In this document: in pieces, positions 1 to 7,301 of the stretch
Layout of the letters: every line of letters starts with the position of its first letter
How positions within the stretch are numbered: position 1 is the stretch's first letter
Source of the DNA: Globobulimina sp.
Lineage: Eukaryota > Foraminifera > Rotaliida
Direction: 5' to 3'
DNA length: 7,301 nucleotides
Assembly: GCA_003354225.1 (NCBI GenBank)
Contig: PIVH01000168.1
Coordinates: 1-7,301, forward strand
Program-made: the position numbers and the translations under genes
The notes under the pieces: generated by a model
Databases searched by the model: none
Seen by the model: only the letters and a program-made list of their open reading frames with translations
Told to the model about the DNA's origin: nothing

Positions 1-5
1 ATAAA

Positions 6-1613
6 ATGAGTGGGATTAAGCTAAAAAACACTGGAATTGAAGATGCCACCCAGGGAGTTGTCACAGTGCATCACCACAACCGGCAACTACCAAATTACTG
101 CCATTCGACGCAATACGCAGACTTTTCCTCTATGGCTGACATATTAAAACAGCACTTGTTGGACGCCTGCGACAGATTAAACTTCCAATATCCCTCCAAA
201 ATACAGGCTGAAGCAATCCCGCGTTGCTTAACTGCCAACAATGGCTTTTATCCCAATTTAATTGGGCAGGCACACCATGGTTCGGGTAAGACCGCCACAT
301 TCACCTTAATAATGTTGCAACGCATTGATGAGACTCGCACGAAATTGCAAGGCTTAGTTGTGTTACATTCGCGTGAGTTAGCCATACAAACTTATAATGT
401 CTTCATTGCATTGGGACAGTTTGTCGGTGGCTTAAAAGTTGTGTTGGCGATAAAGGGCGAAAATATCGCCAATCAACCATGGACATCGCAAATATGCGTA
501 GGGAATCCGGGCAGTATTATTGGTAAAATATTTAACGCGCAGAAACGCTCAAAAATCGGAATAAAGGGATTCTTATCAGATTTCAAGGTATTTTTTTCAT
601 TGAAAACATTTTTAAGATGTTTGCCATAGTCATATCCGTACACATTACACGTTACATACGCACACAATGATGGATTCCATATGTAATTTGAATAAAACTT
701 ACTTTTGTAATGTGTACGGCTATGCTGAACGAGTCAAGCTTTGCAACGCTTGTTTTTGCCACAGATCTTAGTGGTGGATGAAGCCGATGAATTTTTGAAA
801 ACCGAAAGCCAGAAAAAAAAGAGAAGAGGGACCGCTTCAAAAAAAAACAACGGCTTTGGCAGTTTGTTCGATCAGTTAAAGATGATAACCACTGACATCA
901 CCAGCAATGTGTCGCGCTGTCAAACCTTATTATTCTCCGCCACGTACCCAGCGAGTGTCAAACATTTGGCGCACGAAATTGCGCCGGATTCAGTTATCAT
1001 AAAAGTGGCACAGAAACAAGTGCAATTGGATAATATTTGCATATTTAAGATATTGTGTGCAGACGAAGTGGACAAATTTAATACTTTGTTACGCGTCATG
1101 TCGTTGGCCAATATTGGGCAAATGATAATATTTGTCAATACAATCAAGAAAGCAAAGCAATTAATTGACGGCTTAGAAGCAAAGGAGTTGGGTATTGCGT
1201 GCAGCGCATTGTATGGCAAAGGAATGGATATCAAATTGCGGGATTTGACCATGGATCAATTCCGAAAGAATCAGACACAGTGTTTAGTGGCAAGCAATGT
1301 GATTGCACGCGGCATTGATGTGCCTGCAGTGGGTTTGGTGGTTAATTTTGAAGTTCCGATCAATTCCAACATGAATATAAGTAATGGCAAACATGAACTT
1401 ACATTCGATTCGGAAACGTTTATGCATAGAGTTGGTAGGACGGGCAGATTTGGAGCGAAAGGTGTTTGTATTAATTTAATTGCGAGAAATGATAACATTG
1501 CGAATGACAGATTGGATAATATACAAAAAGAGTATGCGCTCAATATCCAACCGATTGATAATTCGGCAAAAGAGATTAAAGAGAAAATACGCACTTGGTT
1601 GGCGCAATCGTAA
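6..1613 (+). CDS. DEAD-box ATP-dependent RNA helicase, Dbp5/DDX19-like, two exons: join(6..587,765..1613)
   Basis: Spliced product is 476 aa, close to the usual Dbp5/DDX19 size. All helicase motifs are visible in order: Q motif (F60, P63-Q67), motif I AHHGSGKT (89-96), Ia HSRELA (121-126), GG (141-142), Ib NPGS (167-170), DEAD (199-202), SAT (252-254), motif IV IIFVNT (315-320), ARGID (375-379) and HRVGRTGR (415-422). The PSKIQ stretch, the VVNFEVP segment and the GRFG after motif VI are what point to the Dbp5/DDX19 branch, whose members remodel mRNPs at the cytoplasmic face of the nuclear pore using ATP. That role is family knowledge. Differences from the family: HSRELA for PTRELA, NPGS for TPGR/TPGT, a lysine-rich insert at about 207-224 and a longer loop at 393-410. 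The ATG at 6 has A at -3, but only five bases lie upstream, so an earlier start or 5' exon cannot be excluded; the N-terminal extension is shorter than in animal DDX19. Ends at TAA 1611-1613. eIF4A or another DEAD-box subfamily is the main alternative. Confidence 0.93.
588..764 (+). other. Phase-0 spliceosomal intron of the helicase gene (177 nt)
   Basis: The donor AAG|GTATTT follows codon 194 and the acceptor TTTTTGCCACAG precedes codon 195. Reading through would stop at TAG 627-629 inside the intron, while splicing joins GFLSDFK to ILVVDEAD, the expected protein order in front of the DEAD motif. A possible branch-point sequence CTGAAC lies near 724-729, and a T-rich tract precedes the acceptor. 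The intron is more AT-rich than the flanking exons. Confidence 0.92.
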
Positions 1614-1904
1614 TTTAATTATTATTTTGACATTGACTTTTTTGATAATTCTATCTGTTTGATATTTAAACATAATTATATCAGTCATCGGGATATTAAG
1701 TTATCTTTGCAGACTGCTGAAATAACGCACAGCAACTTGTCAATAACTGAAGTGGCAAATGGTTGAAAATTAGTCACAGGATTATAACACAATGATATTA
1801 AATTGAAAACATCCATATATACAGTGCAGGCCAGGTCTATTTGTGTATGACATCATGTCTATATTGAATGAGAGGTCAACACAACTCCAACCAGCAGAAT
1901 ATAC
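1614..1904. other. Noncoding 3' region between convergent genes
   Basis: About 290 bases without a convincing reading frame on either strand. It must hold the 3' UTR and polyadenylation signal of the helicase. No AATAAA is seen; an ATTAAA at 1797-1802 is a weak candidate. On the minus strand there are acceptor-like sequences, for example the complement of positions near 1710-1745, so a short terminal exon of the minus-strand gene could hide here, but none is supported by an open frame longer than about 17 codons. Confidence 0.6.
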
Positions 1905-2050
1905 GAGTAACAAACAAAAAAACACAACGTACAGATAAACACAATGAACAAAAAAACAACAAATTTAAACACAAAAACAAATTAAAAATCAATTAATACT
2001 AAAATAATAAAAAAAAACATATAAAAATAACAATATAAACTAAAAAATGT
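1905..2050. other. A/C-rich, strand-asymmetric low-complexity stretch
   Basis: The plus strand is almost all A and C with many A runs (for example around 1914-1920, 1950-1956 and 2010-2018) and very few G; the minus strand is therefore T-rich with scattered G. It lies just past the recognisable end of the minus-strand gene, which fits a T-rich 3' UTR or a polypyrimidine-rich intron of that gene. A/C-rich DNA also precedes the RCC1 start at 3988, so a leader on the plus strand is an alternative. Confidence 0.6.
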
Positions 2051-2122
2051 ACACAAGTAAAACATAATAAAATTGTATTCAAAATCATTAACATCCAACG
2101 CAAAATAGAATGCATTGTATAC

Positions 2123-3871
2123 CTGCATAATATTGGCCTTGTTGTTGTAAAATGTAATCGATATCAAATAATGCAATTCATTCAAGTCAAAATAGCTATA
2201 ACTAGTATCTACATCGACATTGATGCTCGCCGCATTCTGTACAAATATTTGTTTGAGGACCAGTAGGACTGACACTATCTGGCGACGCTGCATCACTTGC
2301 TCTCATTTGTTGTCTATGGATCGCTGCTCGTTCCAATCGGTCATTTCCAACAAGCAATCTGCGATGCAATCTGTGCGATGGCTGCAACAAACCATTCGCT
2401 TGAAATTGCCGGTGATGATCCTGTCGCCGGTCACATTGTACTGGACCGCAACACTGCCATTGCTGTGGCTGGAAATGCGGATTATGCATTGGCGCATTTT
2501 GCACACAATATGGGTGCGGGAATGAGTGAATATTATAATGTTGATGCATGCGATAATGTACATATTGATGTAGTGGATACGGAGCAGGCCGTACATATTT
2601 ATTACCAGTACTAAACAATGAACAATTGTCATTATACACAAATGGCAGGTTTCCCCATTCATCCACCTGGCAAAAATCCACCTTTTCCTCAGCCAATGCA
2701 TACTGTTCCACGTTGTCTGTTAGCATCGAGGTGGCCGAAGCTATGGAGATATTATCCTGATATCGCTGGTGTAGCATTGAATTATATTCACAGAGACATA
2801 TGTTTAATAATAGTTGGCGTAAATCTTTCACCTTTGTGCTATTCGCAGTTTGTTTAATATGCTTAGCATTCAAGTTTGGATGGAATTGGTTTAATACATC
2901 CTGTAACTCGTCGCAACCAAATAAAGTGCCCGCAGGCAATAACCATCTCGCCGCAGCCAAAGGAAATTGAATTTTTCTGGTCAGGAAGGTCTGGGCAAAT
3001 TCAATCTTTCCAAGGCCGAAATCTGTGGACAGCAATCTGGCTTTAAACAGCTTTACAAAAACATGTGTTATTTATGGTTGAATTGCAAGTATTTTGATAT
3101 GGTACCTCGACGATTTCAGTCAAGCATTTTGCGAAAAAGGCGCCATCATATTTTTTGAACCAATCTTCTTGAGAGTTCCTGCATCGTTTCCTATAATCTT
3201 TGAATTCCATAACAACGGTCAAGCCGCATTTTTTCGCGTTTTTCTTATATTGCAATTTGTTGAAACTAGGCCCTTTCCAGTTATTTATTTTGGTTTCTTG
3301 TTTGCGTAATAAGTCATTGATAACCTGCGATATGTCCAATTTACCGATATTTTCGTACTTATTTGTCACCTTTGGTTGGCGTGGCAATATGTATAGAGAT
3401 GGAGAGGTTGGATATTGTAGAGGGAATATAAGGGCATTGGGGCCAAACTTCATTGAATATCTTAATTAATTCAGCTGCGCGTTTTCTGGCGTGATCCTGA
3501 CTGCGTTTCTATAGAAAGTTGTATGGTGTTTATACTTTGTACGGTATATTGTGGATATTACATACGATTAAATCGGATTTAATGTGCGGTGTAAGCCACA
3601 ATGAATAAAAGGATTTGAGTAATTGTAATGCTTTGGATGGTATGTCAACGCCTTTTGGTGGCACTTGGAAATTATTTGCCATTTTAAATTCACGTAATTG
3701 ATCCAATTTATTTGTTATTCTGTCCACTGAACATTGTTGATTCGCTTTATTGCTTGGATGCTCTGGAATTAATGGTAGCGAATAACATACTTCTGCAGCT
3801 AAACAATTTTTAGAGTTTGCATAGTAATCGCCTAAGATGCATGCCGTCTGTATGGAATATTGTGTGTCCAT
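2123..3871 (-). CDS. Unrecognised multi-exon protein gene, minus strand; exon structure partly unresolved
   Basis: I do not recognise the family. The ATG at 3871-3869 has A at -3 and G at +4, with an in-frame TAA two codons upstream. Exon 1 (3871-3566) encodes 102 aa. The 57-nt intron 3565-3509 then leads in frame to a basic helical segment (KRSQDHARKRAAELIKIFNE, 3508-3449). Next come 88 charged codons (3369-3106), then a long frame from about 2990 (or 3059) to about 2247. That frame begins helical (FPLAAARWLLPAG) and turns into an H/P/Q/Y-rich, probably disordered stretch at 2588-2451. A last candidate exon, 2236-2123, ends at a good donor CAG|GTATAC. Between these blocks the frame moves by +1 three times (near 3449-3370, 3105-2991 and 2350-2237). 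GT-AG pairs that restore frame exist at each point but are weaker than those elsewhere in the window. A frameshifted pseudogene or assembly indels are alternatives. No signal peptide or confident membrane helix is visible. Confidence 0.6.
3509..3565 (-). other. Phase-0 intron 1 of the minus-strand gene (57 nt)
   Basis: On the minus strand the donor is ATC|GTATGT, the best donor in the window, and the acceptor is CTTTCTATAG. The intron has an in-frame TAA, and removing it joins HIKSDLI to KRSQDHARKR without changing frame. A 27-nt alternative starting at a GTATAA further inside would also keep frame but is very short beside the 107- and 177-nt introns of the neighbours. Confidence 0.72.
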
Positions 3872-3987
3872 CGTTTATTTTTGTTTTGCGCTGGGAAAAT
3901 CTTATGGGCACAAGAAAAGCAGTTATTTACAACTCCATTAAAAATTAATGCATAATTAAACTTCAAAATTCAAAAACCCACAAAAGC
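3872..3987. promoter_or_regulatory. Divergent intergenic region, probable bidirectional promoter
   Basis: Only 116 bases separate the minus-strand ATG (3871) from the plus-strand ATG (3988). Both ATGs have in-frame stops upstream (complement of 3875-3877; 3946-3948) and no earlier in-frame ATG, so both 5' UTRs and both core promoters must fit here or overlap the genes, unless a 5' noncoding exon exists. The side facing the RCC1 gene is A-rich; the side facing the other gene is T-rich on the plus strand, that is A-rich on its own sense strand. I see no canonical TATA box. Confidence 0.6.
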
Positions 3988-6900
3988 ATGGCAGCTGCGA
4001 AGGTGGAATCGAAAGACAATATCGATCAAGTTTTTGTGGTTGGTTACAATTACGGAGGGGAGTTCGGGCTCATGCACACCAACAATATTAGTGAATTAAC
4101 AGAATGGACACAAAATATATCTATAAAAAGAATAAATTGTGGCGCTTATTTCACCATTATAACAGACCACAATAATGATTTTTGGTGTGCAGGAAGGAAT
4201 GACTGTGGTCAATTAGGTCTCTGTCATTCTAACAACACGGTCCAACAATTCGTACAAAATCAGTATTTCCGTAAAAAGAATATCAATATTAAATCAATAA
4301 TGACAAATGTATCCTGCTATTCTACATTATTCCTATCCCAAACAAACAAACTTTATGAGTGTGGTTACAATTCTTCCAATCAACCCGTATTAATCGATAA
4401 TGTAACAAATATCAAAGATGCCCAAAGGTGCTATTATTTTACCATATTATTAGATAATAATGGAATCGTATCTAGTCGTTTGCAAACTGGCGCAGATGGA
4501 ATATATAACTTTTCGAATACAAATAGCAGTGGATTTCATCCGATACCATTCTTTCACAATAAAAGAGTAACACAAATATCAGTTGGTTATCCGCATGCTT
4601 TATTCATGGATTCTCGAGCCAATATCTGGTGTTGTGGTAGGAATGATTGTGGCCAATTGGGATTGGGACATTATACACATTCACAAAATCCACAATTGAT
4701 TAAATATTTTGCGGATAATTCCATTACAATCACTAAAATGTGTTCTGGTGCCCACCATAATTTATGTGTTGATGAGAGTGGCATCGTATATGCATTTGGC
4801 TTGAATAATTATGGCCAATGTGGTTTGCCAAAGGACATTAACAAAACCCATACACCCATTAAAATTTATACTTTAAGCAAACACAAAATCATTGACATAA
4901 AATGTGGTTCTTCTCATTCTTACTGTAAAAGCGATGCTGATAAACATTGGTTATTTGGTTACAATGGAGACAATGAATGTACTTTAACCGCATCCAGGAG
5001 TGGTAGACACATATTTGATCCGTTTTGTATCAATGAGACAGTGCGTAAAACAACAAACGGGAAGCAAATAAAAGAAGTATATGTCGGTAACCAAAACACA
5101 TGGATTATAACACTGCGGACTTACTCAGTTTTTGATGATGCCAAAGTCGAAGAGATATTAAATAAAAACAACGCGTCGTTGCAAGAGACCAAAGACCTCA
5201 TCGCTGAGTTAGACAATGCGTTTTCAGACAATTCCGATTCAAAGGATGAAGAGAATGGAAGTGCAGTACCAAAGGAAATGTGTGATTTTTTTAGCTCCGT
5301 TCAGGAGGATTTGGGCAATATTGCTGAGGCACAGTCCCAACTTCAAAACACGATGGAATTATTTAATCAAATCTCGCAACACAAACCGGATGATTATGAT
5401 TCAAATCCCGACAGTAAAGCTTTGTGGGACTCCATATTAGAAAACACACAAAACACAATGCAGGATATCGAAATGGTGCAGGATATGCGAGATGATTATA
5501 TCGGAGACATGGTCGAGATTACAGAATGTATGAATAAGGTAGAAAGTGACGAGGATAGCATCCAATTAACAAAGCAAATCAAGGCAATGAGTGCTGCGCA
5601 ACAACGATATAAAGCGAAAATTGTGGAGGCCACACAGAATGCGTTGAAATCGTTGAAATCATTCATGACAGAAAAGGTTAGCAAAGAAGAAGTGGATGGG
5701 ATTAATAATGACATTATAAAGTATCAAAAATTGAATTTTGATGCTGATAAAGAGATCAATACATTGCACATCAACAAAGCAATGGAGATTAAAAGCATTA
5801 ACGCCGAGATTGAGAGAGAAGCCGTCGAATTAAATAGAATTAAGGCGCGAAGGGAAGATATTGAAGAAGAATTGGATCGTTTTAGAAGGCTGAAAATTGG
5901 CAGAAAAGATTTTGTGACGATGAGAGAGTTAAAGTGGACTCGAGAGAATTTGCGAGCGGTTGAATGTAAATGTACGCGCTATAAACGATGTGCGTCGATT
6001 CACGTGAATCATATTAATTGTTGGGCGGTTTGGCAGTTTGCAAATAGTTCGACGACATTAGAAGGCGAAGAAAATAAACTGAATGAAGAGAATACTGCAT
6101 TGGAATTGGATCAGCATAGAGTTGCATTGGAAATAGATTATTATACTAAAAAGAAAGCGCAGGTTGGACGGGAATATGAGCAGAAAATAGCTGAACAAAC
6201 TCGCAAATCGACTGAGTATCAAAACAAATTCCAACAATCAATGACTGAGTTGGATAAAACAATTAAGGTATGACACAATAAGAAATTCAATAAGTGTGAA
6301 TAGTGCGATATTGCGAGCTAATTATATACGTACAGAATATTTTTGAATTTCATATTATATTATTCTACCTTCAGAAAACGGGAGTGAGTAAGGGTAAATT
6401 GACAGAGTTTGTCAATTTAACCCAGAGTGTGATGCCGTCATTGATGAAAGATCAAGAATCAATGAATCGATTATCAACAAAATGTACCGCATCATATACA
6501 ATGTTCATTACTGGGATACAACCGGCGAGGAATAAATATGAAATTCGCAGATATCTTTCTGAGACAAATCAATATGAACAATTTTTAGATGTGTATATTA
6601 GCGCATTGTCGCAGGCCAATATTACATTTATGCATGAAATGCAATGTGATGATGAGGACACATTTAATGATAAAATATTATCTGTATTGAAAAAGAGATT
6701 TGTATATTTTGCATCGAATAATAGCGGTGTTTATGGGTCATTTCGTATGAATGGCATTGATTTACCAACCAAAGTTATGAGGATATTTGCAAATATATGT
6801 TGTAATAATAAGCATTGGGGAGAATGGTGTATGAGTTCGGACATTGGCGGCGCTGCGATGAGAAGAAAAACCAAGAAATTCACATCTACCTTTGGTAGTA

Positions 6901-7301
6901 TTTTAGGTAAATTCCAAAAAAAGAAAAAAGTTAAACAAATCTCGCAAACTAATTATGTTTTATCAGCATTGGATGTGAAAAATGGAACTGTGAAATGTTT
7001 AGATAATGATTTCAAAGAAATGGAGTTTAAATTAGATAAAAATGATAGGGATTTGATTAAACAAATTACCGAGACACATAATATCGGTTTGGAAATGAAA
7101 GAGGACGTTTACATCACAGTGAAGGAGGTTTGTTATAGCAATAAAACTAAAAAACAGGCAGTGAGTAAAGCATTTATTAAAAATGACGGCGAAACTAAAA
7201 AAATCAATGAGTTGGAAGCTAAAACGCAGGATTTAGACGCTAAAAATCAGGATTTGGATGCTAAAAACCAGGAATTAGACGCTAAAAATCAAGAAAAAGA
7301 C
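3988..7301 (+). CDS. RCC1-repeat propeller plus coiled-coil protein, 3'-partial: join(3988..6267,6375..>7301)
   Basis: 1069 aa are visible and the frame is still open at the window end. Residues about 12-378 form seven RCC1-type blades, with Gly-rich turns near 19-28, 67-78, 124-135, 163-172, 215-228, 270-280 and 323-333; blades 2 and 5 share GRNDCGQLGL. An acidic Ser/Asp/Glu linker follows (411-424). Residues about 383-460 and 484-650 are charged and helical, with coiled-coil character most regular at 562-650 and again at 690-760. Between these arms lies a Cys/His cluster (660-678). Exon 2 encodes a helical region (about 768-870), a K/R-rich patch (923-947), a segment like the eIF5A C-terminal OB fold (952-1027), and heptads beginning at 1040. 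RCC1 propellers often serve in GTPase exchange, chromatin or ubiquitin-ligase roles, but no HECT, kinase or BTB domain is visible, so the function is unknown; no signal peptide or membrane helix. The ATG at 3988 has A at -3 and G at +4, with in-frame TAA at 3946. Confidence 0.9.
6268..6374 (+). other. Phase-0 intron of the RCC1/coiled-coil gene (107 nt)
   Basis: The donor AAG|GTATGA follows codon 760; without splicing the frame ends at TGA 6271-6273. The acceptor ATTCTACCTTCAG at 6374 opens a 309-codon frame that reaches the window end without a stop, so the gene clearly continues. A CTAAT branch-point candidate lies near 6318-6322. A second acceptor, TACGTACAG at 6335, is also in frame and would add 13 mostly hydrophobic codons; its downstream bases look intronic, so I prefer 6374. 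Confidence 0.88.
7212..7295 (+). repeat. 21-bp tandem repeat encoding Leu-Asp-Ala-Lys-Asn-Gln-Asp/Glu heptads (four units, running to the window end)
   Basis: Four consecutive 21-bp units: LEAKTQD, LDAKNQD, LDAKNQE, LDAKNQE. They differ from one another mainly at third codon positions (TTA/TTG, GAC/GAT, AAT/AAC, CAG/CAA) plus the Asp/Glu choice. Leucine every seven residues with polar partners suggests a coiled coil or single alpha-helix. The array probably continues past 7301, since the next two codons keep the Lys/Asp character. Confidence 0.88.

Noticed and set aside
920-1594. Two minus-strand open frames (107-110 codons) inside helicase exon 2
   Set aside because: They lie opposite a clear helicase with every motif present, show Cys/Ile/Leu-rich shadow composition, and have no gene context.
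1480-1662. Plus-strand ATG frame of 60 codons overlapping the helicase 3' end
   Set aside because: It is an out-of-frame shadow of the last helicase codons and runs into AT-rich noncoding DNA; composition is not protein-like.
2205-2246. Cys-rich tail (CTECGEHQCRC) that could be read as a zinc-binding C-terminus of the minus-strand gene
   Set aside because: It appears only if the long frame is read past the point where the +1 frame gives a better block (NAASINVDVD onward), so it is probably not translated in this frame.
3094-3469. Plus-strand open frames of 71 and 89 codons
   Set aside because: They lie opposite the charged coding block of the minus-strand gene and are Phe/Leu/Cys-rich, as expected of antisense to Lys/Glu/Asn codons.
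3509-3535. A 27-nt ultra-short intron in the minus-strand gene
   Set aside because: It keeps frame, but the 57-nt alternative uses a better donor (GTATGT) with the same acceptor; the other confident introns are over 100 nt.
4180-4670. The repeated GRNDCGQLGL-coding segments as a possible DNA repeat or recent duplication
   Set aside because: They are corresponding turns of two RCC1 blades; the DNA differs at many third positions, so this is ordinary propeller repetition.
5216-5440. Plus-strand 74-codon frame within the coiled-coil region
   Set aside because: Out-of-frame shadow of the 760-codon RCC1/coiled-coil exon.
5496-5714. Minus-strand 72-codon frame
   Set aside because: Antisense to well-formed coiled-coil coding sequence; no supporting signals.
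1-7301. tRNA, rRNA, CRISPR, insertion-sequence or transposon signatures
   Set aside because: No cloverleaf, spaced direct repeats, terminal inverted repeats or transposase motifs were seen on either strand by eye.

Overview
The window is nuclear DNA from a eukaryote, probably a unicellular protist. Long open frames are broken by GT-AG introns, none of the three standard stop codons is reassigned (no internal TAA, TAG or TGA in a 760-codon exon), the noncoding DNA is AT-rich, and the start codons lie in an A-at-minus-3 context with no ribosome binding sites or operons. I cannot name the species from sequence alone.

Layout: (1) 6-1613, plus strand: a DEAD-box RNA helicase of the Dbp5/DDX19 type in two exons split by a 177-nt intron just before the DEAD motif; 476 aa if the ATG at 6 is the start. 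(2) 1614-about 2122: noncoding, with a strongly strand-asymmetric A/C-rich stretch, where the helicase and the next gene converge tail to tail. (3) 3871 down to about 2123, minus strand: an unrecognised multi-exon gene. Its 5' exon and first 57-nt intron are clear. Three further frame changes, all in the same direction, could be introns, indels or decay. (4) 3872-3987: a 116-nt divergent promoter region. (5) 3988 to beyond 7301, plus strand: a large protein with an N-terminal seven-bladed RCC1-like propeller, long coiled coils interrupted by a Cys/His cluster, then (after a 107-nt intron) a new region that includes a basic patch, a segment resembling the C-terminal OB fold of eIF5A, and the start of a 21-bp/7-residue coiled-coil repeat. 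It runs off the window.

The helicase would act in mRNA export or RNP remodelling at the nuclear pore, by family knowledge. The RCC1 protein looks like a scaffold or regulator. Nothing in the window shows that the three genes work in one pathway. There are no mobile elements, RNA genes or CRISPR arrays that I can support.
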